64,000 nucleotides of DNA from AP-16 sp046727735 (GTDB lineage: Bacteria > Pseudomonadota > Alphaproteobacteria > Rhizobiales > Xanthobacteraceae): positions 1 through 64,000 of the forward strand of contig JBKPDF010000031.1 of NCBI GenBank assembly GCA_046727735.1, written 5' to 3'. The position numbers and the translations under genes were made by a program. The first letter of the stretch is position 1. Every line of letters begins with the position of its first letter. Below, one piece after another: positions 19,920-29,038 of this stretch. A model generated the notes under the pieces. The model made no database searches. It was given only the letters and a program-made list of their open reading frames with translations, and was not told where the DNA came from.

Positions 19920-20345
19920 TCAGGCCGGGACGAGCGCGTTGCGCGCGTCCGATTTGATGCGCTCGACCATGGAGCGGAACCCGTTGGAACGCTGCGGGGT
20001 GAGATGCTCCCGCAGCGCGAGCCGCTCGAACACCGCGATGGCATCCGTCCCGAGAATGTCGCGGGCCGGCTTACCCGAGTAGAGCGTCAGCAGGATCGCG
20101 ATCAACCCGCGCACGATATGGGCGTCGCTGTCGCCTCGGAACGTCAGCACCGGTCCGGCCGTTCCGTTCGGCTCGATTTTGGTGTCGAGCCACACTTGGC
20201 TGGCGCAGCCCTGGACCTTGTTTGCGTCGTTCCTCGCCTCGTCCGGCAATGGTGCCAGGCCTCGTCCGAGCTCGATCACATATCGGTAGCGATCGTCCCA
20301 GTCGTCGAGCAGCGAGAAATTGTCGATGATTTCCTCGATTGTCAT
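19920..20345 (-). CDS. sufE: SufE family sulfur acceptor
   Basis: A 141-residue SufE protein that accepts persulfide sulfur from the cysteine desulfurase SufS and passes it to Fe-S scaffold proteins. It starts MTIEEIIDNF; the active-site cysteine is C47 in KVQGCASQVWL, and the closing segment SNGFRSMVERIKSDA is typical. An in-frame ATG four codons upstream exists. No other suf genes are in the window, which is common in Hyphomicrobiales, where sufE often stands apart. It is convergent with the MucR-like gene. Confidence 0.93.
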   Translation of the reverse strand: MTIEEIIDNFSLLDDWDDRYRYVIELGRGLAPLPDEARNDANKVQGCASQVWLDTKIEPNGTAGPVLTFRGDSDAHIVRGLIAILLTLYSGKPARDILGTDAIAVFERLALREHLTPQRSNGFRSMVERIKSDARNALVPA

Positions 20346-20490
20346 CGGCCGATGCAAAGGCTGTCCAATTTTGCGCGCGAGATCGCAGGCATTGCTCGCC
20401 GCGGCGTAGCAAGAGATATAAGCGCCGCTTGCGGTTCCGTACAGGCACGCTACGCGGCCGAGCCGGCACCGGGCGCCGGGGCGGTGCGGA

Positions 20491-20895
20491 TCAGGCGGGC
20501 CGTTTGGGTTCCGCCTCCTTGCGCGCGGGCGTTCCGCGCCACGGAACCGTAAGGTCGGCCGGCGAGAATGTATGTTGCCCGGGCTTGCCGGTGGTTTTTA
20601 TCCCGGTTTCCGGGCTGCCGGCATGCGCGAAATGCTCGCTGAGGAAGTCGTAGAGCATCCTGGCGCCGGCTTGCGCCTTCTGACCCAAGCTGCTCAAGGC
20701 CTGCGAGCCGATGACGCAGGCTTCCGGCTGACGCGCGCAGAACTGACGCATATCGGCGACTGCGGCGCTCGCTGCCGACACCGCTTCGCCGGCGCGGACC
20801 TGCTGTGGGGGCCCGCTGCTGCGCTGTGAGTCGACGGCCGGCAGCAAAAGGGCGATCACGGTTAGCCAGAATGCCGTACGCAGCAAAAACTTCAT
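20491..20895 (-). CDS. DUF5330 family exported protein
   Basis: A 134-residue protein with an N-terminal membrane or signal helix (LLRTAFWLTVIALLLPA) and the conserved block MRQFCARQPEACVIGSQALS, containing two cysteines that may form a disulfide. This is the DUF5330 pattern found across Hyphomicrobiales. The C-terminal part, SPADLTVPWRG, is also typical. Function is unknown; a periplasmic location is likely. It is transcribed in the direction of sufE. Confidence 0.85.
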   Translation of the reverse strand: MKFLLRTAFWLTVIALLLPAVDSQRSSGPPQQVRAGEAVSAASAAVADMRQFCARQPEACVIGSQALSSLGQKAQAGARMLYDFLSEHFAHAGSPETGIKTTGKPGQHTFSPADLTVPWRGTPARKEAEPKRPA

Positions 20896-21331
20896 GGCCC
20901 GTCCCCTTCGGTGCGGAGGTTTGCCGCGCGGAGAGCCTAGCAGCCAGTTTTGAAACTCGCGTTCTCGATTTGAAGGGCATTCGATGCGATTTCGAGACGA
21001 ATGCGCGAAAAATTTTCGGAAAGACTGCTGAAAATTTTAGTCATTCAGCCAACGTTCGAAGCTGAAAACGGCCGCGGGGGGTGGCTCGGACGGTTGCAAT
21101 GGCAACCCGCGGTTCACCATGCTGCGCGAATTGGGCCTCGATGAGGGTGGGAGGGCCACGGCCGCTGCGCTTCATTCCCCGCCGGACAGGAGCCTTAGGG
21201 TTCGTTTAAGCGAGGTTTGCCACGATCCGGCGGGTCGCGGGAGCGGGAACGGTCGAGCCCCGGCTGGGCAGGCCGCTTCGCGCAGCGTAGTCCAAGGCTG
21301 GGCGTAGTTTCCAAGCGTACGGAGTGGGGAC
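20896..21331. other. Intergenic region upstream of DUF5330 and the peptidoglycan-binding protein
   Basis: About 436 bases between divergent genes. A short AT-rich patch near 21005-21045 contains two AAAATTTT-like blocks and would suit a promoter or a MucR/H-NS-type target. The rest is GC-rich, and no gene or RNA family was recognised. Confidence 0.35.
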
Positions 21332-22120
21332 GTGGAGAGGGGCGGGTTGCGAGCCGAGTTCGGTTCGTCAGGTTTTGCCGGCGACGCGGTGGCCGAAGGA
21401 GCGCGGCGGGTCCGCTCGTTCCTGCTGCGCGCGTTCGGCTCGCGCCGGCGTGACGCGATCGCCATGACGCTCGCGGTCGGGGCCGGCGCGGCGGTGATGA
21501 TCAATGCGCTCTACTTGCAACCCGGCCCGCATCCGGCGCCGATGTTCACCATCAAGCCCCGGCTGGCGAGCGCTGCAAGTGTCACCGGTGCCGTTCGCGT
21601 CGCGCGATCCCGCCCCGGCGAGCCCGGCAGGGGTGAATCCGGCGGCCGCACCCAGGCGGATCTCATCGCAGCCATCCAGCGCGAGCTCGAGCGGCGCGGC
21701 TTCTACGATGGGCCGATCGATGGGTTCCACGGGCCGCGAACCGACGCGGCAATCCGGGATTTTGCGCAGGCTGCGGGGCTCAAGGCCGCGGTGGAACCGA
21801 GCGAGGAGCTTCTGCAGAGCATTGTGCGCTCGCCGGCACGAGCCGCCCCCGGCGTGCAGCACACGGTGCAAGCGCCCGCTCCGACGCGCGGCGATGCGAT
21901 CGGCGATCTCATCGCGGGCTCCTCGCGGCGGGTACTCGCGGTGCAGCGCGCGCTCGGAGATTTCGGCTATGGTCCGGTCAGGCCGACCGGCGTCTTCGGT
22001 CCGGAGACGCGGGCCGCGGTCGAGAAATTCGAGCGCGACCGCAAGCTGCCGGCCACCGGACAAATTTCCGACCAGCTCGTGCGCGAGCTGGCCGCCGTGA
22101 CCGGCCGCCCGCTGGAATAG
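21332..22120 (+). CDS. Membrane-anchored peptidoglycan-binding protein
   Basis: A 262-residue protein starting at GTG 21332 behind GGAGTGGGGA. One hydrophobic helix, AIAMTLAVGAGAAVMINALYL (about residues 43-63), anchors it. Two peptidoglycan-binding repeats follow: one around residues 110-165 (IQRELERRGFYDGPIDGFHG) and one around 195-255 (VQRALGDFGYGPVRPTGVFG). No catalytic domain is visible. It resembles hypothetical envelope proteins of Bradyrhizobium-like bacteria. A structural or targeting role at the cell wall is inferred. Confidence 0.85.
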   Translation: MERGGLRAEFGSSGFAGDAVAEGARRVRSFLLRAFGSRRRDAIAMTLAVGAGAAVMINALYLQPGPHPAPMFTIKPRLASAASVTGAVRVARSRPGEPGRGESGGRTQADLIAAIQRELERRGFYDGPIDGFHGPRTDAAIRDFAQAAGLKAAVEPSEELLQSIVRSPARAAPGVQHTVQAPAPTRGDAIGDLIAGSSRRVLAVQRALGDFGYGPVRPTGVFGPETRAAVEKFERDRKLPATGQISDQLVRELAAVTGRPLE

Positions 22121-22297
22121 GCCGATGTCGCGAAACTTCACAAGCACGTCACCGGCGACCGCGCGCCTCCGGGCGCGCAACCGAGCGAGCGAGGAGAAGT
22201 TCGGCTCGCTGCGCAAGCAAATACTGCAATGGCCGCAGGAAACCGCCTCCGAGCTGCCCGCGCAATGAGATCGCGCGAGCGTTGAGCCGATTCTGTT

Positions 22298-23347
22298 TCA
22301 GCCGCCGCTGTTCAAAGGCTGCCGGGACGTTGCGCCGAGTGCCCCGACGAGTTGGCTGCGATATTGCCCGGGCGAGAGCGCGAACCAACGCTTGCAGGCA
22401 CGAAAAAAACTGCTCTGATCGGCGAAGCCGAGCAGATAGGCCGCCTGTGCGAGCGAAAGATGCAGCCGGCCGAGATACTGTTCGGCGAGCTCCCGGCGGG
22501 TGCCGTCCAACAGCGCGAGGAAGGAAGTCGCTTCTTCTTCGAGGCGCCGCTGCAGCGTGCGCTGGCTCATGCGCAACTCGCCGGCCACCTGGTCGCGCCG
22601 AGGCTCGCCGTCGGGTAGCCGGCGGATGATTACTTCCCGCGCGCGGTAGCTGGTCCGGGCATGATCGAATTGCTTCAGATACTCGCCGGCGAAGCGCTCG
22701 TGCAGCTCGGCCAATAACGGGTTCGAGGTCGGGAGCGGCGCGGTCACGTCGGCGGCGGCGAGCAGCAAGCTGCTGCGTTGCGCGTTGAACGCGACCGGGC
22801 ATCGAAAGGCCCCGTGGTACGGGCCAAGATCCGCCGGCGCCGGGTACGTCAGCTCGATCGCGAGGGGATCGATCTGGCGCCCGCTGATCCAGCGGCAGAA
22901 ACCGATCAGGGTCGTCAGGATGAATTCGATGCGCTGGCGCGGCACCGGCCGATCTCCGCCGAAGAGCTCGAATGTCACCCGGTAGCCCTCGCGTTCTTCG
23001 CCGGCACTCATGCTCAGCGCATCGCTCAGGATGAGCAGATAGCGCATCAGGCGCTCGAAGGCGCCGCGCAGATCGGCACACGACATCATGGCGTAGCCGA
23101 CCACGTCGAAGCTCGCGGGCCGCGGTACATGAGGCTGCGCGAGCCCGATGGCCGGATTGCCCGACCGTTCGGCTGCGAGCTCCCACAGCCGGCTTAGCCG
23201 TTCGGTCGCAAGCCGCGCTCCCGGCGCCTCGATTGCGGCCGGGTCGATGCCGGCCGCGGCGAACAACGCGCGCGCGTCGAGGCCTTCGCCGCTCAGCATT
23301 TCCGCGATGCTCTTCACCCAGACCGCGGACGTCGTTCGCTTGCTCAT
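22298..23347 (-). CDS. AraC family transcriptional regulator
   Basis: A 349-residue regulator with an N-terminal ligand-binding domain of the OruR/ArgR-like AraC subgroup (about residues 15-205; VVGYAMMSCADLRGAFERL is typical). Its C-terminal double helix-turn-helix covers about residues 235-335 (LRMSQRTLQRRLEEEATSF, then AQAAYLLGFADQSSFFRAC). It is transcribed divergently from fadD with a 341-base shared upstream region. That position makes it the best candidate for controlling the fadD-to-phaZ cluster, possibly in response to a fatty acid or CoA ester. This role is inferred from position only. Confidence 0.9.
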   Translation of the reverse strand: MSKRTTSAVWVKSIAEMLSGEGLDARALFAAAGIDPAAIEAPGARLATERLSRLWELAAERSGNPAIGLAQPHVPRPASFDVVGYAMMSCADLRGAFERLMRYLLILSDALSMSAGEEREGYRVTFELFGGDRPVPRQRIEFILTTLIGFCRWISGRQIDPLAIELTYPAPADLGPYHGAFRCPVAFNAQRSSLLLAAADVTAPLPTSNPLLAELHERFAGEYLKQFDHARTSYRAREVIIRRLPDGEPRRDQVAGELRMSQRTLQRRLEEEATSFLALLDGTRRELAEQYLGRLHLSLAQAAYLLGFADQSSFFRACKRWFALSPGQYRSQLVGALGATSRQPLNSGG

Positions 23348-23688
23348 CCTTGCACCTGCCTCCAGCGCAGGCTTGGCGTCGTCCGGCCAATAGATTGGCC
23401 GCCTGGGTCAATGACAAGCAGTAGGCCTTGCTCTAGGATGCCTATCGCTGGAGCGACCGCCGCGGGAAGCATGCCAGCAACCCGCGCCCATGAGGCCGAA
23501 CCGCATCCATGACCAAGCACCCCGGCTGGCACCGGCCGCTTCAGCCTGGGCTGCGAAGCGTATACTAGTTCGAGGCGCCGGCGCTGTGCCACCAAATAGA
23601 GCCGACGTGCGCAAGCCAGAAGCGCGAGAGGAAACGCTGACGTGAACCGAACCGTCTTTCCGGCGGTCACTGCAAGAGGGCGCTCCTG
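23348..23688. other. Shared regulatory region, araC-type gene / fadD
   Basis: A 341-base gap between divergent genes that should hold the promoters of the regulator and the fatty-acid/PHA cluster. The fadD ATG is preceded by GAGGG about nine bases upstream. I could not identify a convincing operator or sigma-54 site by eye. Confidence 0.4.
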
Positions 23689-25329
23689 ATGAGTGACAAA
23701 CCTTGGTTGGCCACCTACCGAGAGAACGGCATTCCCGCCAAAATCGACCCGAACGCATACCGCTCCGTAGTGGAGATGCTCGAAAACGCGATGCGGCGCT
23801 TCGCCGACAAGCCCGCATTTCATGCCTTCGGCCAGACGCTGACCTATGCCGACGTCGACCGGCAGTCGCGCGCCTTCGCGGCCTTTCTGCAAAACAAGCT
23901 CGGCGTGAAGAAGGGCGACCGCATTGCGGTCATGGTCCCCAACATCTTGGCGTTTCCGATCGCTTTTCTGGGCATCGTTCGCGCGGGCGCGGCGCAGGTG
24001 AACGTCAACCCGCTGTACACCCCACGCGAGCTCGAGCACCAGCTCAATGACGCCGGCGTCGAGACGATCATCATCTACAGCGGCTCGACCCCGACCTTGG
24101 CCGAGGCCATCGGCAAGACCGGGGTGAGATCCGTCATTACCGTCGGCCTCGGCGACGCCAGCGCTGCCAAACTGCCGAGCCCGCCGGTGGACGCGCGCCT
24201 CGCTGCAAGCATCGCCTTTGCCGATGCCCTCGCGGAAGGCGCCCGGCTGGCCTTCACGCCGGTCGAGCTCGACGGCGACGATCTCCTGTTCCTGCAGTAC
24301 ACCGGTGGGACCACCGGATTGTCGAAGGGTGCGGCACTCTCTCACCGCAATCTCGTTGCCAACGCCGAGCAGTTCAAAAGCTGCATGCCGTACGCGTTGC
24401 GCCCCGGGCAGGAAGTGATCGTCACCGCGATCCCGCTCTATCACATCTTCGCCCTGATGGTGAATTTCATCACCTATTTCTCGGTCGGCGCCGCCAATTG
24501 GCTGGTGGCCAACCCGCGCGATATGGATAGCTTCGTCGAGATACTGAAACAGTCGAAGCTCACGGTCTTCATGGGCGTGAATACGCTGTATGCGGGATTG
24601 GTGGCGCATCCCAAGATTCGCGAGGTCGATTTCTCCAACCTGCGGCTGGCCGGGGGCGGCGGGGCCGCCGTCATCGGCGTCACGTCGAACAAATGGAAGG
24701 AGATCACCGGCCAATTCATTCGCGAGGGCTACGGCCTGTCGGAGACCAGCCCGGTGTTGTCGTTCAATCCGATGTCGATCAAGGAATTCAGCGGCACCAC
24801 GGGCCTGCCGATACCTTCGACCGACATCAAGCTGCTCGACGACAACGGACGCGAAGTCGGACCGGGCGAGTCCGGCGAAATCTGCGCGAAGGGCCCGCAG
24901 GTGATGCAGGGCTATTGGCAGAAGCCCGAGGCCAATGCCGCGGCATTCACACCCGACGGCTATTTCCGTACCGGCGACATCGGCGCGTTCGACGACAAGG
25001 GATTCCTGAAAATCGTCGACCGCAAGAAGGACATGATCCTCGTCTCCGGCTTCAACGTGTATCCGAACGAGGTCGAGGCCGTGGCGGCGGGCTGTCCGGG
25101 CGTGCTGGAATGCGCGTGCATCGGGATGCCCGACGAGAAGACGGGTGAAGCCGTCAAGTTGTTCGTCGTGAAATCGCCGACCGCGGCGCTGACCGCCGAG
25201 GATCTGATCGCCCACTGCCGTCAGGAGCTCGCGGCCTACAAGGCGCCGAAGACCGTCAAGTTCCTCGAAGCGCTGCCCAAATCCACCGTGGGCAAGATCC
25301 TGCGCCGCGAATTGCGAGATCTCGCCTGA
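23689..25329 (+). CDS. fadD: Long-chain fatty acid-CoA ligase
   Basis: A 546-residue acyl-CoA synthetase (ANL superfamily) that activates free fatty acids with ATP and CoA. The P-loop-like motif is LQYTGGTTGLSKGA; the A5 region is GYGLSETSPVLSFN, followed by DGYFRTGDIGAFDDKG and IVDRKKDMILVSGFNVYPNE, and the catalytic lysine lies in KSTVGKILRREL. It is the first gene of a rightward cluster with acyl-CoA dehydrogenase, MaoC hydratase, phaC and phaZ. Substrate chain length is not readable from the sequence; medium to long chains are inferred. Confidence 0.93.
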   Translation: MSDKPWLATYRENGIPAKIDPNAYRSVVEMLENAMRRFADKPAFHAFGQTLTYADVDRQSRAFAAFLQNKLGVKKGDRIAVMVPNILAFPIAFLGIVRAGAAQVNVNPLYTPRELEHQLNDAGVETIIIYSGSTPTLAEAIGKTGVRSVITVGLGDASAAKLPSPPVDARLAASIAFADALAEGARLAFTPVELDGDDLLFLQYTGGTTGLSKGAALSHRNLVANAEQFKSCMPYALRPGQEVIVTAIPLYHIFALMVNFITYFSVGAANWLVANPRDMDSFVEILKQSKLTVFMGVNTLYAGLVAHPKIREVDFSNLRLAGGGGAAVIGVTSNKWKEITGQFIREGYGLSETSPVLSFNPMSIKEFSGTTGLPIPSTDIKLLDDNGREVGPGESGEICAKGPQVMQGYWQKPEANAAAFTPDGYFRTGDIGAFDDKGFLKIVDRKKDMILVSGFNVYPNEVEAVAAGCPGVLECACIGMPDEKTGEAVKLFVVKSPTAALTAEDLIAHCRQELAAYKAPKTVKFLEALPKSTVGKILRRELRDLA

Positions 25330-25507
25330 TAGACATGGAGCGAAAGCTCTCGGTGTCGTTATAGGGTGCGCGTATCGAGCCTGCGAAGGAGTTTCGACGG
25401 CCTCGACAGAAAATCGCAGCGGCGGCAAGGTGCCGGTCCGAGAATCTTCGATGATGTCGGGCCCAACGAGCTCGATCGTCGACAGATCGAAGCGCCGGGA
25501 GGGTCAC

Positions 25508-26725
25508 ATGGCGAGCGCGACAGCAGCAGCGATACGTGAGGCCGAATACGTTCCTCCGCCCGTGAATGGGGATTTCTACAGGATTGCCGACATCCTGGAT
25601 GCGAAGGAGCGCGCTGTCCTCGGACGCGTGCGCGATTTCATGGAGCGCGAGATCGCGCCGATCATCGAAGACTACTGGGCGAGGGCAAAATTTCCGTTCG
25701 AAACGGTGGCGAAGCTGCGCGAGCTCGACATCGCCGGCGTCGGCTATCAAGGCTACGGCGCCGCCGGCGGATCCATGCTGCTCAACGGCTTCATCTGCAT
25801 GGAGATGGCGCGCATCGATCCGTCGTACGCCACCTTCTACGGTGTCCACACCGGGCTGTCGGCAGGCTCGATTTATCTGTGCGGCGACGAGCAGCAGAAG
25901 CAGCGCTGGCTGCCGCCGATGATGCGGTGGGAGAAAATCGGCTCGTTCTGCTTGACCGAGCCGGATGTCGGCTCGGCGGCGTCGGGCGGGTTGACGACCA
26001 CGGCGCGGCGCGACGGCGACAGCTGGATCCTGAATGGTCGCAAGAAATGGATCGGCAACGCCACCTTCGCCGATCTCAACGTGGTATGGGCGCGGGACGA
26101 AGCGTCGAACCAGGTCAAGGGCTTCGTCGTCGAGCAGGGCAATCCCGGGTTCAAAGCCGAGAAGATCGAGAACAAGATGGCATTGCGCGTGGTGCAGAAC
26201 GCGCTGATCACCATGGAAGATTGCCGCGTCCCGGAATCGGACCGGCTGCACAACGCGAACAGCTTCCGGGACACGGCCAAGGTGTTGAGGATGACGCGCG
26301 CCGGCGTCGCGTGGTTTGCCGTCGGCTGCCAGATGGGCGCCTACGAGCACGCCTTGCGTTATGCGCAACAACGCATTCAGTTCGGCAAGCCGATCGCGGG
26401 ATTCCAGCTCGTACAGGATCTCCTGGTACGCATGCTCGGCAATCTCACTGCAACGCAAGCGATGATGCTGCGGCTTTCCCAGTTGCAGGATCAGGGACTG
26501 ATGCTCGACGAGCATGCGTCGCTGGCCAAGGCATATTGCACCGTCAAGTGCCGCGAGACGGTCGGATATGCGCGCGAACTGCTGGGCGGCAACGGTATCC
26601 TGCTGGACGAGCACATCGGCCGCTTCGTCGCCGACGCCGAAGCGATCTACTCCTACGAGGGAACGCGGGAGATGAACACGCTGATCGTCGGCAAGTCCAT
26701 CACCGGGCTGAGCGCCTTTGTCTAA
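25508..26725 (+). CDS. Acyl-CoA dehydrogenase, glutaryl-CoA dehydrogenase-like
   Basis: A 405-residue FAD-dependent acyl-CoA dehydrogenase. FAD-contact motifs are FCLTEPDVGSAASGG and RKKWIGNATFADLN; the catalytic glutamate is E383 in YSYEGTREMN, the position used by glutaryl-CoA and medium-chain enzymes. It forms the trans-2-enoyl-CoA that the downstream MaoC hydratase can use. Similarity looks closest to the glutaryl-CoA dehydrogenase branch, so a short dicarboxylic substrate cannot be excluded. The start ATG 25508 has GGGAGGG upstream; the longer open frame from 25430 is unlikely. Confidence 0.9.
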   Translation: MASATAAAIREAEYVPPPVNGDFYRIADILDAKERAVLGRVRDFMEREIAPIIEDYWARAKFPFETVAKLRELDIAGVGYQGYGAAGGSMLLNGFICMEMARIDPSYATFYGVHTGLSAGSIYLCGDEQQKQRWLPPMMRWEKIGSFCLTEPDVGSAASGGLTTTARRDGDSWILNGRKKWIGNATFADLNVVWARDEASNQVKGFVVEQGNPGFKAEKIENKMALRVVQNALITMEDCRVPESDRLHNANSFRDTAKVLRMTRAGVAWFAVGCQMGAYEHALRYAQQRIQFGKPIAGFQLVQDLLVRMLGNLTATQAMMLRLSQLQDQGLMLDEHASLAKAYCTVKCRETVGYARELLGGNGILLDEHIGRFVADAEAIYSYEGTREMNTLIVGKSITGLSAFV

Positions 26726-26804
26726 GACCCGAGCATCGGATGCGCGCCCAAGGGCTCGACCGGCGAAAAGAGTTCGATTCGGGGAAAAACTGGGGGAGGC
26801 GGAG

Positions 26805-27269
26805 ATGGAAGCCAACAACTTCAGTCTCGACGCGCTGCGGGCCCGGGTCGGCCAGGAGCTCGGCGTCTCCGATTGGCTGACGATCGACCAGACGCGCATC
26901 GATCGGTTCGCCGACTGCACCGGCGACCGCCAATGGATTCACGTCGACGTCGAGCGGGCACGGCGGGAGAGCCCGTTCGGGGGGCCGGTGGCTCACGGCT
27001 ACCTGACGCTATCGCTGCTCGCCCCGACCGCGCTCGAAATCATCATCCGGCCCGCGGGCATCACCCAGGCCTTCAATTATGGGCTCGAGCGGGTGCGGTT
27101 CATCTCCCCGGTCAAGGTGGGATCGCGCGTTCGCAATCGAATCAAACTGTTGGCGGTCGAGGAGAAGCCCGGCTCGCGCGCGCTCTTGACCACCGAGAAC
27201 ACCATCGAGATCGAGGGCGAAGACAAGCCGGCGCTGACCGCAGTCGCGCTGGCAATGATCGCGCGCTGA
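26805..27269 (+). CDS. MaoC family enoyl-CoA hydratase (PhaJ-like)
   Basis: A 154-residue single hot-dog domain. The hydratase-2 signature is visible as FADCTGDRQWIHVD followed by PFGGPVAHGYLTLSL, with the catalytic aspartate/histidine pair of (R)-specific enoyl-CoA hydratases. Such enzymes turn trans-2-enoyl-CoA into (R)-3-hydroxyacyl-CoA, the direct substrate of PHA synthases. It has a strong ribosome binding site (GGGGGAGGCGGAG) and lies 15 bases upstream of phaC, so a supply role for PhaC is a natural inference. Confidence 0.9.
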   Translation: MEANNFSLDALRARVGQELGVSDWLTIDQTRIDRFADCTGDRQWIHVDVERARRESPFGGPVAHGYLTLSLLAPTALEIIIRPAGITQAFNYGLERVRFISPVKVGSRVRNRIKLLAVEEKPGSRALLTTENTIEIEGEDKPALTAVALAMIAR

Positions 27270-27284
27270 TCGGCATCGAGGCGA

Positions 27285-29003
27285 ATGGCACAAATGGCGA
27301 GCGACCAACAACCCGATTCGCAAGCAGTGGGCGGCGATCAGGCGGATCTCGCGGTCCAGGCCGCGGACGGCATTCTCGGACCCAACCCGTTCATCGGGCT
27401 GCGGCCGGCGGACATCCTCGCCAGCTTTCAGGAGATCGGGCGCCAGGCGGTGCAGCATCCGACCTTGGTCATCGAGCAGGAAGCGGCGCTGGTGCGCGAC
27501 CTCCTCTCGATCCTGTCCGGAGCATCGAATCTCGCGCCCGCGCAGGGCGACAAGCGATTCGGCGACGCGATCTGGAGGGAGAACCCGCTCTACCGAAGCA
27601 GCCTGCAAGCCTATCTGGCCTGGACCAACGCGTTCCAGGGCTTCGTCGACCGCTCCGCGCTCGACGCCCGTACCAAGGAACGCGCGCGATTCGTCGTCTC
27701 CCTCGTCGCCGACGCGCTCGCTCCGACGAACACGCTGCTGGGCAATCCTGCCGCCCTGAAAAAAACCTGGGAGACGCGCGGAGCCAACCTCCTCGCGGGA
27801 CTGCGCAATCTCGTCGGCGACGTGATCGACAACGGCGGCTTGCCGGCCCAGGTCGATAAGACGGCGTTCTCCCTCGGCAAGAATCTGGCGATGTCGCCGG
27901 GCGCGGTCGTGTACCAGAACCCGGTCCTGGAGCTGATCCAGTATGCGCCGGCGACCGAGTCGGTCCACGAACGCCCGCACCTGATCGTGCCTCCGGAGAT
28001 CAACAAGTTCTATGTGTTCGATCTGTCGCCGGGCAAGAGCATGGTCGAATACATGGTCCGGCACGGCGCGCAGATGTTTGCGGTGAGCTGGCGCAACCCC
28101 AACGTCAACGAGCGGGATTGGGGCATGGACACGTACGCTGAGGCGCTCGAGGCGGCAATCGACGCCGTGCGTGAGATCACCGGATCGGCGGACGTGATCG
28201 TGCATGCGGCCTGCTCCGGCGCTATGACGGCGGCGGCGCTGGCCGGGCACCTCGCCGCCCGGGGCGATGCGAGCGTGCACGCCATGACGCTGATGGTGGC
28301 GGTGCTCGGCCACACCGAAGGCACGCTCGGCCTGTTCGCGACCGAGGATACCGCCAAGGCCGCAAAGCTGGCGTCAAGTTCTAAGGGAATTCTCGACGGC
28401 ACCGAGATGAATCGCATCTTCGCCTGGCTGCGTCCCAACGATCTCGTCTGGAACTACTGGGTCAACAATTACCTGATGGGCAATTCTCCGCCGGTCTTCG
28501 ACATCCTCTACTGGAGCAACGATTCGACCCGGCTGCCGGCCAAGTTTCACGGCGAGCTGATCGATATTTTCACCCAGAATCTGTTTCTGCGGCCAGGCGC
28601 GCTCGAGGTGCTCGGCATGCCGATCGACCTATCCAGGGTCGCCTGCGACAAGTTCTTCGTCGCCGGGACGACGGATCACATCACTCCCTGGAAGGGCGTC
28701 TACCAGGCCGCGCGTGCATTCGGCGGCAACAACGAGTTCATCCTGAGCAGCAGCGGCCACATTCAAAGCTTGATCAACCCGCCGGGAAACCCCAAGGCGA
28801 AATTCTTCACCAATCCCGACCTCGTCGCATCGCCCGACGACTGGCTCAAGGGCGCAACGTCGACCACGGGATCGTGGTGGGATCGTTGGCGGGCGTGGGC
28901 CGGCGAGCGCTCCGGCGAGCTGCGCCCGGCTCCGAAGCGGCTCGGCAGCGAGCGCCACAAGCCTGGAGTCCCGGCGCCTGGAACCTACGTGCTCGAAAGC
29001 TAG
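27285..29003 (+). CDS. phaC: Poly(3-hydroxyalkanoate) synthase, class II-like
   Basis: A 572-residue PHA synthase polymerising (R)-3-hydroxyacyl-CoA. The catalytic triad is C310, D464 (GTTDHITPWK) and H492 (SSSGHIQSLINPPGNP). Segments such as NKFYVFDLSPGKS, LVWNYWVNNYLMGN and PPVFDILYWSNDSTRLP, and the ending GTYVLES, match the single-subunit medium-chain-length synthases of Pseudomonas as I remember them, more than rhizobial class I enzymes. The lipase-like box reads AACSGA; the usual form is G-x-C-x-G-G, so the first and last glycines are alanine. The next gene is the matching depolymerase. Confidence 0.93.
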   Translation: MAQMASDQQPDSQAVGGDQADLAVQAADGILGPNPFIGLRPADILASFQEIGRQAVQHPTLVIEQEAALVRDLLSILSGASNLAPAQGDKRFGDAIWRENPLYRSSLQAYLAWTNAFQGFVDRSALDARTKERARFVVSLVADALAPTNTLLGNPAALKKTWETRGANLLAGLRNLVGDVIDNGGLPAQVDKTAFSLGKNLAMSPGAVVYQNPVLELIQYAPATESVHERPHLIVPPEINKFYVFDLSPGKSMVEYMVRHGAQMFAVSWRNPNVNERDWGMDTYAEALEAAIDAVREITGSADVIVHAACSGAMTAAALAGHLAARGDASVHAMTLMVAVLGHTEGTLGLFATEDTAKAAKLASSSKGILDGTEMNRIFAWLRPNDLVWNYWVNNYLMGNSPPVFDILYWSNDSTRLPAKFHGELIDIFTQNLFLRPGALEVLGMPIDLSRVACDKFFVAGTTDHITPWKGVYQAARAFGGNNEFILSSSGHIQSLINPPGNPKAKFFTNPDLVASPDDWLKGATSTTGSWWDRWRAWAGERSGELRPAPKRLGSERHKPGVPAPGTYVLES

Positions 29004-29038
29004 GCCGCCATGCCCACGCCTGTGCTTCGCGCCCATCC

